DNA of 64,000 nucleotides from Gammaproteobacteria bacterium (GTDB taxonomy: Bacteria > Pseudomonadota > Gammaproteobacteria > Pseudomonadales > Azotimanducaceae). This document shows, piece by piece, positions 32,816 to 42,575 of this stretch; the first letter of the stretch is position 1; each line of letters starts with the position of its first letter. The translations under genes were made by a program, and so were the position numbers. Under the pieces are notes generated by a model. It was not told the DNA's origin and did no database searches. It worked only from the letters and a program-made list of their open reading frames with translations. The stretch lies in contig JAPOYV010000046.1 in NCBI GenBank assembly GCA_026706385.1, positions 87,910 through 151,909 of the forward strand. The letters are read 5' to 3'.

Positions 32816-35266
32816 ATGACGGCATCGAGGACATCGCCAACCTTATGCGTCGAGTTTTTGCGGGCGCTCGGCACGGCTGTCGTCGTCGGCATCGCCTCGC
32901 CGGCGATCGCCGATCCCGTGACCGGTCTCGACGAGGCCCGAGGCTTCGTGCGCACGTTCTGCGCGGCCTGCCACACCGAACGCACGCAGCATGTCCGCTG
33001 CCTGCGCTGCCACGTCGAGAACGGCGAGATCAAGTTCGCCGACCTCGATTTGGCCGACGTCGGCGCCCATCCCGAGGCCTGGGAGAAGGTGGTCGACAAG
33101 CTGCGCGCCGGCACCATGCCCCCGCTCGACGCCAAGCGCCCGCGCGCGGCAACGGTCGACTGGTTCCGCGCCTGGCTCGCGACGGAACTCGACCGTGCAG
33201 CCGCGGCCCGGCCAAACCCGGGCCCGTCCCCGGTGTTCCGGCGTCTCAACCGCAACGAGTACCAGAACGCCGTGCGCGACCTCCTGCACCTCGAGATCGA
33301 CGCCTCGCGGTTCCTGCCCGCGGACGACTCGAGCCACGGCTTCGACAACATGGCCGGTACGCTGCGCCTGTCGCCCCTGCTGATGGACCGCTACCTGGCA
33401 GCCGCCAAGGCGATCGTCCGGCTGGCGATCGGCGATGCGGCCACGTTCGAGACCACGACCTACCTCGTCGGCACCGAGACCGAACGCCGCGCTCGCACGA
33501 ATGATGCGCCGCTCGGCGCCGAAGGCGGCACCGAGATCCGCCACAACTTCCCCGCCGACGGCGTCTACGAACTGACGGCGTCCCTGACGCCGGTGAACCG
33601 GCCCGGGGCCCGGCGGACCATCCCGTTCCTCGTCGATCACCGGCTTGAGATGACCGTCGACGGGATGCAAGCCGGCACCTTCACCGTCCCGAAGCCGCTC
33701 CAGGAAGTCCGCGATCCACCTAAGCACCGAGCCCGCCTTCGCGTGGCCGCCGGCAGCCATGCCGTGGCGGCAAGGTTCTACAAGATGCCGCTCAATCTCG
33801 TCGACGGCATCCTCGAACCGCTTGTCAACGAGCGCGGCGAAGGCGACATCGCCGGCGCCAGCGGCGCTCTTCCCCGCCTGCAGTCGCTCGGCATCGCCGG
33901 CCCTTACGGCGGCGCCCGGGTCGGCGAAACGGCGAGCCGCCGGGCGATCTTCGGCTGTACGCCGTCCGGGCCGGACGCGCCCGCCAAGGCGGGCGACGAA
34001 GAGACCTGCGCCGGTCGAATCCTCGACCAACTCGCATGGCGCGGCTATCGCGGCGCGGGGCCCGCCGCTGAGCGGCAGGCCTTGCACGACGCCTACGCGC
34101 AGGCACGTGGGCAAGGAGCCGATTTCGAGGCGGCCATCGGCTTGGCCGTCCGCCGACTGCTGGTGAGCCCCCACTTCCTGTACCGGATCGAGCGGCCCAA
34201 CCCCGCGCCCGAGCCACGCCCCGCAATCGGCCTCGAATTGGCTTCGAGGCTCTCGTTCTTCCTGTGGAGCAGCATCCCCGACGACGAGTTGCTCGCGGCG
34301 GCGACGAGCGGACGCCTGCGCACCCAAGCCGACATCGAGCGCGAGGTACGCCGGATGCTGGCCGACCCCAAGGCCTGGGCGCTGACCGCCAACTTCGCGA
34401 GCCAATGGTTGGAGCTGCGCAGCCTCGCGTTCCACCGGCCCACGGAACCGGCGAGCCTGGACTACGACGAGGCGCTGCGCGATGCCCTGCAACAGGAGAC
34501 GGAGTTGTTCTTCGACCACGTCCTCCGCCACGACCGCCCGGTCGCGGAATTGATCGGCGCCGACTACACGTTCCTCAACAAGCGTCTGGCCGACCACTAC
34601 GAGATCACGGGCATCCAGCACGCCGACCTGCGCCGGGTCCCCCTGCCGCCGGGAAGCCTCCGCGGCGGCTTGCTGGGCCAAGGCAGCCTGCTGACGATCA
34701 CGTCGCACCCTGACCGCACGTCGCCGGTGCTGCGCGGCAAGTGGGTGCTCGCCAACCTGCTCGGTACGCCACCACGTCCGCCGCCCCCCGACGTGCCCGA
34801 TCTCGAGGCCGGCAAGCCGGGTACGAAGGCGCCGACCTTGCGCGAGCGACTGCGCGAACACCGCGACAACCCGGCCTGCGCGGCGTGCCACGACGCGATC
34901 GATCCGCCCGGCTTCGCTCTCGAGAACTTCGATTCCATCGGCCGCTACCGGGAACGCGATGCGTCCTGGAACGCGATCGACAGCGCCGCCGTCTTGCCCG
35001 ACGGCACCCGGGTGCATGGCATCGTCGGATTGAAGCAGGCGCTCGTCGCCAAGCCGGAGCGCTTCGCGACCACCGTCGCGGAGCGCTTGCTGACCTACGC
35101 GCTCGGTCGCGGACTCGAGCCCTTCGACGCGCCGAGCGTGCGGGAGATCGTGGCACGCACAGCGGACGACGGCTTCCGCATGCAGGCCTTGATCGTCAAC
35201 GTCGCGCAAAGCTATCCGTTCCGCATGCACGGGTCCGACGCGGACCGGGTCGCTTCGGCCCCGTGA
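32816..35266 (+). CDS. DUF1592-type multi-domain cytochrome-like protein (DUF1587/1592/1588/1585)
   Basis: An 816-aa exported protein. After the signal, two CXXCH heme motifs are close together (CAACHTERTQHVRCLRCH). AGTMPPLDAKRPR and FRRLNRNEYQNAVRDLLHLE (DUF1587) follow. A carbohydrate-binding-like middle region, then RRLLVSPHFLYRIE and LASRLSFFLWSSIPDDELL, split (DUF1592), TFLNKRLADHYEI and GLLGQGSLLTITSHPDRTSP, split (DUF1588), and a third heme motif CAACHDAIDPPGFALENFD (DUF1585). This protein type is common in planctomycetes and many marine bacteria, always beside a DUF1552 protein. The ATG at 32816 fits GGAG 10 nt upstream; TTG at 32810 is an alternative. Confidence 0.88.
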   Translation: MTASRTSPTLCVEFLRALGTAVVVGIASPAIADPVTGLDEARGFVRTFCAACHTERTQHVRCLRCHVENGEIKFADLDLADVGAHPEAWEKVVDKLRAGTMPPLDAKRPRAATVDWFRAWLATELDRAAAARPNPGPSPVFRRLNRNEYQNAVRDLLHLEIDASRFLPADDSSHGFDNMAGTLRLSPLLMDRYLAAAKAIVRLAIGDAATFETTTYLVGTETERRARTNDAPLGAEGGTEIRHNFPADGVYELTASLTPVNRPGARRTIPFLVDHRLEMTVDGMQAGTFTVPKPLQEVRDPPKHRARLRVAAGSHAVAARFYKMPLNLVDGILEPLVNERGEGDIAGASGALPRLQSLGIAGPYGGARVGETASRRAIFGCTPSGPDAPAKAGDEETCAGRILDQLAWRGYRGAGPAAERQALHDAYAQARGQGADFEAAIGLAVRRLLVSPHFLYRIERPNPAPEPRPAIGLELASRLSFFLWSSIPDDELLAAATSGRLRTQADIEREVRRMLADPKAWALTANFASQWLELRSLAFHRPTEPASLDYDEALRDALQQETELFFDHVLRHDRPVAELIGADYTFLNKRLADHYEITGIQHADLRRVPLPPGSLRGGLLGQGSLLTITSHPDRTSPVLRGKWVLANLLGTPPRPPPPDVPDLEAGKPGTKAPTLRERLREHRDNPACAACHDAIDPPGFALENFDSIGRYRERDASWNAIDSAAVLPDGTRVHGIVGLKQALVAKPERFATTVAERLLTYALGRGLEPFDAPSVREIVARTADDGFRMQALIVNVAQSYPFRMHGSDADRVASAP

Positions 35267-35328
35267 CGGGCGTTCGCTGCCGAACTGTGGTATAGCTTTC
35301 GGCTGGGCAGTCGCGCACCGTACGCGCC

Positions 35329-36654
35329 ATGTTCATCACCAAGAAGGCGATCAGCCGACGCCAACTGCTGCGCGGCAGCGGTGCTGCGGTGGCACTGCCG
35401 TTTCTCGGTGCCATGGTCCCGGCCCTCCGCGCCAGTGCGGCACCGCGAACGCCGTCGCGCCTCGCCTTCTTCTATGTGCCGAACGGCATCGTCCCAGCGA
35501 GTTTCCATCCCGCGGGCGATGGCGGTCGCGACTACGCCATGACGCCGGTGCTCGCGCCGCTCGAAGCCCTCCGCGATCACGTCACGGTGCTGAGCGGCCT
35601 GAGCAACATCGCCACCGCCCGCGGTGGCGGTGGCCACTCCAGCGCGCATTCCGGCTGGCTGAACGGCGCGCCGTCGAAGAAGACCGAAGGATCGGATATC
35701 CGTGCCGGCAAGACCCTCGACCAGTACGCCGCCGATTCCCTCGGCACCGACACGATCCTTCGCTCGCTGGAACTCACCACCGAGTCGAGCATCGTCTCGG
35801 GGCTATGCGAACTCGGCTATAGCTGCGTCTACCGTAATTCGACGTCGTGGCTGACCCCCACCACGCCGCTGCCCCACGAGAACGATCCCAGGCGCGTCTT
35901 CGAGCGCCTCTTCGGAAGCGAAGCCACGCCGGCCGCGAGGCGGCGCGAACTGGCCAACGACCGCAGCATCCTCGATTCGGTGGGCGACGAACTCGACCGC
36001 CTCACCCGGTCCCTCGGTGTCGGCGACCGACGCACGGTCGACGACTACACGACGGCCATTCGCGACGTGGAATCCCGGATACAGAAGATCGAACGCAGCC
36101 AAGCGCGCGACGTAGCCACCGGGATGACGCCGCCGACGGGCATTCCCGAGGACTTCGAAGACCACGTGAAGATCCTCTTCGACCTGCTGCTCGTAGCCTT
36201 CCGCGGCGATATCACCCGCGTCAGTTGCACGCAGGTCGCCCGCGAAAACAGCAACCGAAGCTACCCGTGGATCGGCGTCAACGGCGGACACCACGCGATC
36301 ACGCACCACGGCAACGATCCGGTGAAGGTCGCGCAGCAGATCAAGATCGACACCTACCACGTGTCGCTGTTCAAGGACTTCATCGAAACCCTCGAAGGCA
36401 CGCCCGACGGCGACGGCACCTTGCTCGACCACGCGCTGTTGGTCTACGGCGGCGGCTTGGGCGACGGCAATACGCACAGCTTCAGCAACCTCCCGCTGCT
36501 GGTCGCAGGCGGCGCAGGTGGGCACCGTGGCGGTCGCCACTTGACCTACTCCATGGACACCCCGCTGATGAACGCCGGGCTGTCGCTGCTCGACAAGGTC
36601 GGCGTGCACATCGACCAGGTCGGCGATAGCACCGGCCGACTCGCCAACCTATGA
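35329..36654 (+). CDS. DUF1552 protein, Tat-exported
   Basis: A 441-aa protein with a twin-arginine signal (SRRQLLRGSGAAVALPFLG). Family hallmarks: RLAFFYVPNGIVPASF, VLSGLSN, GGGGHSSAHSGWLNG and a C-terminal LLVYGGGLGDGNTHSFSNLP with LLVAGGAGG. The DUF1552 fold is related to sulfatase/phosphatase-like hydrolases, but its reaction is unknown. Tat export suggests a bound cofactor or metal. It lies 62 nt after the DUF1592 gene and overlaps the ankyrin gene by 4 nt. Confidence 0.88.
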   Translation: MFITKKAISRRQLLRGSGAAVALPFLGAMVPALRASAAPRTPSRLAFFYVPNGIVPASFHPAGDGGRDYAMTPVLAPLEALRDHVTVLSGLSNIATARGGGGHSSAHSGWLNGAPSKKTEGSDIRAGKTLDQYAADSLGTDTILRSLELTTESSIVSGLCELGYSCVYRNSTSWLTPTTPLPHENDPRRVFERLFGSEATPAARRRELANDRSILDSVGDELDRLTRSLGVGDRRTVDDYTTAIRDVESRIQKIERSQARDVATGMTPPTGIPEDFEDHVKILFDLLLVAFRGDITRVSCTQVARENSNRSYPWIGVNGGHHAITHHGNDPVKVAQQIKIDTYHVSLFKDFIETLEGTPDGDGTLLDHALLVYGGGLGDGNTHSFSNLPLLVAGGAGGHRGGRHLTYSMDTPLMNAGLSLLDKVGVHIDQVGDSTGRLANL

Positions 36655-38216
36655 CTGTTAGGCGCCGGCTGGCGGTCCTCGCGGCCGCGTGCGCGGCATT
36701 CCAAGTCGCGGCCAACGGACCGGTCGCGCCGTTGGTGGACGCCGCCAAGACCGGCGACTTGCCCGCCGTGATGCGCCTGCTCGGGGACACCGGAATCGAT
36801 CAGGCCGGGACCGACGGCACAACGGCCCTGCACTGGGCCGTCTACCGCAACGACGCCAGCATGGTGGATGTCCTCCTCGATGCGGGCGCTACGCCGACGC
36901 TCCTGAATCGATACGGCTTCCCGCCGCTCTACTTCGCCGCTGTTAACGGCAATCCGGCAATCCTCACGCGGCTCCTGGCGGACGGCGCTGATCCCGACAC
37001 GACCGTCCCTGGCGGCGAGACCGTGCTGATGACGGCATCCCGAACCGGCAACCCCGCCGTCATCACCGCGTTGCTTACCGCCGGCGCGGATGCGAACGCG
37101 GTCAACGATGCGGGCCAGACGGGGCTGATGTGGGCCGCCGCGGCCAACAACGCCGAGGCCGTCGCCGCGCTCGTGGCAGGCGGCGCCGAACTCGCCATGC
37201 GCACCGAGAAGGGCTTGGATGCGCTGCTGTTCGCCGTACGCGCGGGGCGAATCCAGGCTGTAACGGCGCTGCTCGATGCAGGCGCCGATATCGGCGCGAC
37301 CCTCGCGACGGGCGAGAGCGCCCTGGAACTGGCGTTGGTCAACACCCATTGGGACATCGCCCATCTGCTGCTCGACCGCGGGGCCGACCCCAATCAGTCC
37401 GACGCGGGCTATGCGGCCTTGCACCGCCTCGCCGTGCAGCGCGCGATCATCCGCGGCGTCGTGCCGAGCGAGGAGGCGGACATCCCGATCGGGGCGCTGG
37501 ACATCACCCTCGACCTCGTCGCCAAGCTGATCGCGCTCGGCGCCGACGTCGATGCGCGCATGGCCAAGGACCGGCTCAAGGAACAGCGCTTCGTGAACAT
37601 GCGCGACGTGCTGTTCCGAGTCGGCGCAACACCGTTCCTGCTGGCCGCCAAGGAAGCCGATCTCGAATTGATGGCGGTCCTGCTCGGCTCCGGCGCCGAC
37701 CCGACATTGGCCACGACGGACGGAACGACCCCGTTGATGGTCGCAGCAGGCCTCTACAGCGATACCGGCAACCTGCACCGCTTCCGCGAGCGCGGCTGGG
37801 AAGCCGACGTCCTCGAAGCCGTCGAGATCTGCCTTGCCAACGACAACGACGTCAATGCCGTCAACGCCGTCGGCGACACGGCCCTGCACGGTGCCGCCTA
37901 TCGCGGCGGAGTCGACGTGGCGCGGCTGCTTGTCGCACGTGGCGCCCGGCTCGATGCCGTCGACAGCCGCGGTCTGACGCCGCTGTCCGTGGCCACCGGC
38001 GTCTACTACAAGATGGGCGTCTCGGCGAAGCCGGAGACGGCGAAGTTCCTGCGCACGATCATGCAGGTTCGTGGGCTGCCGACCGACGTGCTACCCCCGG
38101 ACATGGACGAACGCTGCCTCTACTGCTATCTGACGCAGTACGCGCAGTTGGAGGCGGCGAAGAAGCGTGCCGAGGAACTCGAGGCGCAATTCGCCCTGGA
38201 AACCGGTTCTCGCTAG
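36651..38216 (+). CDS. Exported ankyrin-repeat protein
   Basis: A 521-aa protein with a signal peptide (RRRLAVLAAACAAFQVAA) and about nine ankyrin repeats: GTTALHWAVYRNDASMVDVLLDAGA, split, GFPPLYFAAVNGNPAILTRLLADGADPD, split, and so on through TALHGAAYRGGVDVARLLVARGA. The C terminus carries a CLYCYL dicysteine motif and a short coiled-coil (LEAAKKRAEELEAQF). It is probably a periplasmic scaffold for the DUF1592/DUF1552 partners; ankyrin genes commonly follow those genes. Its stop overlaps the convergent DNA ligase stop region by 4 nt. Confidence 0.85.
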   Translation: MTVRRRLAVLAAACAAFQVAANGPVAPLVDAAKTGDLPAVMRLLGDTGIDQAGTDGTTALHWAVYRNDASMVDVLLDAGATPTLLNRYGFPPLYFAAVNGNPAILTRLLADGADPDTTVPGGETVLMTASRTGNPAVITALLTAGADANAVNDAGQTGLMWAAAANNAEAVAALVAGGAELAMRTEKGLDALLFAVRAGRIQAVTALLDAGADIGATLATGESALELALVNTHWDIAHLLLDRGADPNQSDAGYAALHRLAVQRAIIRGVVPSEEADIPIGALDITLDLVAKLIALGADVDARMAKDRLKEQRFVNMRDVLFRVGATPFLLAAKEADLELMAVLLGSGADPTLATTDGTTPLMVAAGLYSDTGNLHRFRERGWEADVLEAVEICLANDNDVNAVNAVGDTALHGAAYRGGVDVARLLVARGARLDAVDSRGLTPLSVATGVYYKMGVSAKPETAKFLRTIMQVRGLPTDVLPPDMDERCLYCYLTQYAQLEAAKKRAEELEAQFALETGSR

Positions 38217-39748
38217 CTAGGCCCCGTGTGCAGGGCGCGCACCGCGTCCAGCGTATCGGCTGCGGTGGCGGACTTGTCCGGGCGGTAGCGCTTGACCCGA
38301 GCGAAGCGGAGCGCCAAGCCCGCCGGATAATGCGGACTCGTCTGCACCTCGTTGCAGAGGATCTCGACGACCAGGCGCGGCTCGACGTGGACGGCGTACC
38401 GGTCGCGGGAAACCTCAAGGTCGAGCAACGCCCGCGTCTGCCAGTCCAGCATCTCGTCGGTGAGGCCCTTGAAGGTCTTGCCGAGCATCACGAATCCTCC
38501 GCCGTCCGGGTCGCGAGCACCAAGGTGCAGGTTGCTGAGCCAGCCTTGGCGCCGGCCGTGCCCCCACTCCGCCGCCAGGACCACGAGCTCGAGGGTGTGC
38601 GCCGGCTTGACCTTGAGCCAGGCCTTGCCGCGGCTGCCAGCCGCGTACGCGGACGCGGGATCCTTCACCATCACGCCCTCGTGCCCGGCTTCGAGCGCGG
38701 CTTGCAGGAAGTCGCGCGCCGCGGCGGAATCGCTTGTCAGCGTCCGGGGCATGTGCAGCGCGGCCGGGACGAAAGCGTCGAGAAGCCCGATGCGCTCGGT
38801 CAGCGGCGAACCGATCGCGTCTTCCCCATCGGCGTGCAAGCAGTCGAAGAAGTAAGGCTGCACGGGCAGGTCGCGACGCAAGGCGCCGACATTCTGGCGG
38901 CGGCCGAAGCGGCGCATCGTCGTCTGGAAGGGTAGCGGGCGGCCGTTGCCGTCGAAGGCGACCACCTCGCCGTCGAGAACGAGGTCGGACGCGGGCATGG
39001 CGGCAACCGCCTCGACCACCTCGGGGACGCTCGCCGAGACGTCGTTGTGTTGGCGCGAGAACACCGCCACGTCGCCACCCGACTTGTGCACCTGAACGCG
39101 TGCGCCGTCCATCTTGGTGTCGAGCAGAGCGCTCGGCATGGCGGCGACCGCTTCGCCGACCTCGGTCGCGGTCTGCGCAAGCATCGACTGCACCGGCGTG
39201 CCGACGGACAGGCGGATACGGCGCAGACCGGGCTCGCCCGCGGTCATCGCAACGTCCGCCACGCGAGGCAGATTCCCCTGCAACATGTGGGCATGGCGCA
39301 CGTAGGCAGCGCTGCAACCCGAGGCCAAAGCGATGGCCTCGACCATGACCCCGTCAAGCGCGCCTTGCCGCACCTCGCCGACCAGGAGGCGGACGAGGAA
39401 CAGTTGCTCTTCCGGCACGCACCGCCCGAAGAGTCCGCGCAGCGTGTCCCGCTTCACCGCCGCCGACCCGGGGCCCGCAGCATTCCGTACGCGCTCGATC
39501 GCTTCGTCGACCTCGGTCAGGGATACCGTCGGCGCCGCGCTCGCGGGCACGTTGGCGCTGTCCTGGAGCGCCGCGGGGCCCACGCCCACACGGCCTTGCG
39601 GCAGGGATCCGGACAGGTAGGCGACGCCCACGGCCCGCTCGGCCGGCGCCATCGCCCGGATCGCCTCCGCGAGCGCATCGCGCTTCGCGTTCCTGCTGCG
39701 TGTCGCCGCGACCGACCTGGACACGCCGACGAGGTGATGAAGCTTCAA
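38213..39748 (-). CDS. ATP-dependent DNA ligase
   Basis: A 511-aa ligase of the archaeal/actinobacterial LigB type. An N-terminal helical DNA-binding domain (about 1-185, with LFLVRLLVGEVRQGALDGVM, split) is followed by the adenylation domain. The active-site motif I is KMDG with nucleotidyl-acceptor Lys212 (LLDTKMDGARVQVH). Then DLVLDGEVVAFD (motif III), GHEGVMVKDP (motif IV) and WLKVKP (motif V), and the OB-fold end. It is separate from the NAD-dependent LigA and probably a repair ligase. No Ku gene is nearby. Confidence 0.92.
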   Translation of the reverse strand: MKLHHLVGVSRSVAATRSRNAKRDALAEAIRAMAPAERAVGVAYLSGSLPQGRVGVGPAALQDSANVPASAAPTVSLTEVDEAIERVRNAAGPGSAAVKRDTLRGLFGRCVPEEQLFLVRLLVGEVRQGALDGVMVEAIALASGCSAAYVRHAHMLQGNLPRVADVAMTAGEPGLRRIRLSVGTPVQSMLAQTATEVGEAVAAMPSALLDTKMDGARVQVHKSGGDVAVFSRQHNDVSASVPEVVEAVAAMPASDLVLDGEVVAFDGNGRPLPFQTTMRRFGRRQNVGALRRDLPVQPYFFDCLHADGEDAIGSPLTERIGLLDAFVPAALHMPRTLTSDSAAARDFLQAALEAGHEGVMVKDPASAYAAGSRGKAWLKVKPAHTLELVVLAAEWGHGRRQGWLSNLHLGARDPDGGGFVMLGKTFKGLTDEMLDWQTRALLDLEVSRDRYAVHVEPRLVVEILCNEVQTSPHYPAGLALRFARVKRYRPDKSATAADTLDAVRALHTGPS

Positions 39749-39799
39749 GTGGACGACACCGGCAAGCTAGGCGACGGCCATCATAACGGGCACCGTCTT

Positions 39800-39844
39800 G
39801 AGAATTCGCCCAGCGAATTCTCGGGGCGACCGCGAAGCGGTCGC
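39800..39844 (+). repeat. Repeat family C, copy 1: two adjacent perfect hairpins
   Basis: The first hairpin (39800-39822) has a 10-bp perfect stem GAGAATTCGC/GCGAATTCTC with loop CCA. The second (39826-39844) has an 8-bp perfect stem GCGACCGC/GCGGTCGC with loop GAA. GTCTTG precedes and GTTCTTG follows. The second hairpin recurs exactly at 46352-46370 with the same flanking GTCTTG words. The element sits in the 178-nt spacer between the divergent DNA ligase and D-aminoacylase genes. Confidence 0.75.
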
Positions 39845-39926
39845 GTTCTTGACAGCCGGCCGCCCCCGCACGACGATGTTGGCTCGAGGGAATCAGTTGA
39901 TTGAGGCAATCAAGGGGAGAGACCCA

Positions 39927-41570
39927 ATGCACGATATCGTGATCCGAGGCGGCGAACTCGTCGACGGCACGGGCGCCGAACCCGTAGCCGGCGACCTCGC
40001 CATCAATGGCGGACGCATCAGCGAAGTCGGCGAAGTCAGCGGCCGCGGCAAGCAGGAAATCGACGCCAAGGGCATGACCGTCACGCCCGGATTCATCGAC
40101 CTGCACACGCACTTAGACGCGCAGATCGGCTGGGATCCCGCGCTCACGCCCGTGAGCTGGCACGGCGTGACAACCGTGCTGATGGGCAACTGCGGCGTGA
40201 CCTTCGCGCCGTGCAAGCCGAGCGACCAGGAACTCCTGGCCGGCATGATGGAGACCGTCGAGGACATCCCGAAGAACGCGATCCTCACCGGACTGCCTTG
40301 GGACTGGGAGGACTACGGTGGCTATCTCGACGCCATCGAGCGGCTCAAGCCCGGCATCAACGTCGCGGGCATGGTGGGGCACTGCGCTGTCCGCTTCTAC
40401 GTCATGGGCGAGCGTGCCGTGGAGGAACAGGCGAGCGACGACGAGCGCCGCCAGATGGCGGACATCGTCGGCATGAGCATCGACCGCGGCGCGGTCGGCT
40501 TCTCGACCAATCGCCACGCCCCGCATCGGCTACCCGACGGCCGCTCCGTCCCGGGCACCTTCGCGGATCCGGCCGAACTCGTGGAGATCGGCAAGGCGGT
40601 GGGACCGCGCAACGCCTTGATGCAGGCCGTCGGTGCCAACTTCGACGTCTTGAAGCAGATCGCCAGCACGACGCATGGTCGCGTGCTGTTCAGCTACGGC
40701 GCCGGGCCCGGCGGCGAGTCGGGTTTGGAGCGCAAGCAGGCCCTCGAGGAGTTGCGCGCCGAAGCCGGCGACGTCACCGCGATCACGCACGTGCGTAGTT
40801 CGGGCTCGATGTACGGGCTGCAGTCCCGTCTACCGGTGGCGGGCGAGACTTGGGACGCGCTCCGCAAGCTCGACCTCGCCGGGCGGTTGAAGGCGATCAG
40901 CGACGCCGACACCGCCGCCAAGCTGGTCGCCGAGGCGAAGCGCGAACGCGCCATGCGGCTGCCGGTGAAGAACCTCTTCTACCTCGGTATCGACGAGACG
41001 CCGGACTACACGGCGGGGCCCGAGGCAAGCCTACAGACAATGGCCGACGCAGCGGGCGAGCATTGGTGCGAGACCTTCCTGCGCCTGTCCCGGGAGAGCA
41101 AGGGCTTGGGCCTTTTCAACTACCGCGCCTTCGCGCCGAACATGAACGCGCTCGGCGACCTGATCGAACACGAGCACGTCTTCCCGGGCCTCGGCGACGC
41201 CGGCGCGCACGTCTCGCAGATCATGGACGCGGGCTGGTCCACGTTCCTGCTGTCGCACTGGGTGCGCGACGCCGGGCGCTACAGCATGGGCGAGGGCATC
41301 CGCCGGCTGACCTCGGGCCCCGCCCGGGTGATCGGGCTGACCGACCGCGGTCTGCTGAAGCCAGGTTTGCGTGCGGACGTGAACGTTTTCGACGCCGACG
41401 CGGTCATCGAGTGCCAGCCGCAACTGGTGCACGACTTCCCCGGCGGGGCGCCGCGCTACATCCAGCGTTCCAAGGGCTACAAGACCACGATCGTCAACGG
41501 CGAGGTGAACGTCGTCGACGGGGAGCACACGGGGGCTCGCGCGGGACACGTTCTGCGCCACCAGGCGTAG
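39927..41570 (+). CDS. N-acyl-D-amino-acid deacylase (second D-aminoacylase family member)
   Basis: A 547-aa zinc amidohydrolase. It starts MHDIVIRGGELVDGTGAEPV and has TPGFIDLHTHLDAQIGWD (HxH site), VLMGNCGVTFAPC (bridging Cys), HVRSSGSMYGLQSRLP and FPGLGDAGAHVSQIMDAG with the catalytic Asp. It ends KPGLRADVNVFDADAVI. The start has AAGGGGAGA about 8 nt upstream. Clearly a paralogue of 24811-26517, with a different insertion pattern in the middle, so the two may have different acyl or amino acid preference. An aldo/keto reductase gene follows 88 nt later. Confidence 0.88.
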   Translation: MHDIVIRGGELVDGTGAEPVAGDLAINGGRISEVGEVSGRGKQEIDAKGMTVTPGFIDLHTHLDAQIGWDPALTPVSWHGVTTVLMGNCGVTFAPCKPSDQELLAGMMETVEDIPKNAILTGLPWDWEDYGGYLDAIERLKPGINVAGMVGHCAVRFYVMGERAVEEQASDDERRQMADIVGMSIDRGAVGFSTNRHAPHRLPDGRSVPGTFADPAELVEIGKAVGPRNALMQAVGANFDVLKQIASTTHGRVLFSYGAGPGGESGLERKQALEELRAEAGDVTAITHVRSSGSMYGLQSRLPVAGETWDALRKLDLAGRLKAISDADTAAKLVAEAKRERAMRLPVKNLFYLGIDETPDYTAGPEASLQTMADAAGEHWCETFLRLSRESKGLGLFNYRAFAPNMNALGDLIEHEHVFPGLGDAGAHVSQIMDAGWSTFLLSHWVRDAGRYSMGEGIRRLTSGPARVIGLTDRGLLKPGLRADVNVFDADAVIECQPQLVHDFPGGAPRYIQRSKGYKTTIVNGEVNVVDGEHTGARAGHVLRHQA

Positions 41571-41658
41571 GCCATGCGCTTCGCAGACGCTGTGCGGCGA
41601 CCGTCCGCACAGCGCCTGCCGACGCGTGCCAGCGCGAGACTGCCACTCGAGGGAGACC

Positions 41659-42540
41659 ATGATCGAACGCATCCCCTTCGGCCACACCGGCCACATGAGT
41701 ACCCGCACGATCTTCGGGGCGGCGGCGCTCGGCTCCATGCGCCAGGAGAAGGCGGACGCCGTGCTCGAACTGCTCTTGGAGTTCGGTGTCAACCATATCG
41801 ACACGGCCGCGGGCTACGGCGACTCCGAGTTGCGCATCGCGCCCTGGATGGCGAAGCACAGGGACCGCTTCTTCCTGGCAACGAAAACCGGCGCGAGAGA
41901 CGCCGTGGGCGCACGAGAGAGCCTGGCGCGATCACTCGACCGCCTGGGCGTCGACCAGATCGACCTGATCCAACTGCACAACCTGGTCGAGACGGGAGAA
42001 CAGGATGTCGCATTGGGACCTGGTGGCGCCCTCGAGGCCCTGGTGTCCGCGCGAGACGCCGGCCTGGTGCGCTTCATCGGCGTGACCGGCCACGGCACGT
42101 TCGCGCCCAAGCGGCACCGTGAGAGCCTGCGCCGATTCCCCTTCGACTCGGTCCTCGTGCCAAGCAACTTCGCAATGCTGGCGCAACCGGAGTACGCCCG
42201 CGACTTCGAGGAACTCCACGCGACATGCCAGGACCGCGGCGTTGCGTTCCAGACCATCAAGAGCATCGCTCGAGGTCGCTGGCGGGTCGGCGACGACGAG
42301 CCCCGCCATAGCTGGTACCGGCCGATCCGCGACCAAGGCGCGTTGCAACGTGCAGTGCGTTTCGTGCTATCCCGTCCTGGCGCTTTCCTGAACACCTCCA
42401 GCGACACCACGCTGCTGCGGGCAACGCTTGAAGCCGCCGCCACGGCCGGGGCAGCGCCGAGCGATGGTGAGTTGCGGGAAGACTGTCGTGCGCTGGGCGT
42501 AGAGCCACTTTTCGTGCGAGGCGTGTCGGATCGCGTCTAA
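41659..42540 (+). CDS. Aldo/keto reductase
   Basis: A 293-aa NADPH-dependent oxidoreductase of the AKR fold. It begins MIERIPFGHTGHMSTRTIFGAAALG and shows HIDTAAGYGDSELRIA (catalytic Asp and Tyr), FFLATKTGAR with the active-site Lys, RLGVDQIDLIQLHNLVETGE (split; strand before the catalytic His), and AFLNTSSD near the cofactor. The ATG at 41659 follows GGGAG by 5 nt; the earlier in-frame ATG at 41626 has no ribosome site. The substrate is not predictable. Confidence 0.88.
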   Translation: MIERIPFGHTGHMSTRTIFGAAALGSMRQEKADAVLELLLEFGVNHIDTAAGYGDSELRIAPWMAKHRDRFFLATKTGARDAVGARESLARSLDRLGVDQIDLIQLHNLVETGEQDVALGPGGALEALVSARDAGLVRFIGVTGHGTFAPKRHRESLRRFPFDSVLVPSNFAMLAQPEYARDFEELHATCQDRGVAFQTIKSIARGRWRVGDDEPRHSWYRPIRDQGALQRAVRFVLSRPGAFLNTSSDTTLLRATLEAAATAGAAPSDGELREDCRALGVEPLFVRGVSDRV

Positions 42541-42575
42541 CGTCGAGCGCGGCTCCACTGCCGGGATGCGGACGA

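Noticed and set aside
32843..35230. Minus-strand 795-aa open frame opposite the DUF1592 gene
   Set aside because: Antisense shadow of a GC-rich gene: low-complexity Arg/Val/Gly composition and no motifs, while the plus frame has clear DUF1592 domains.
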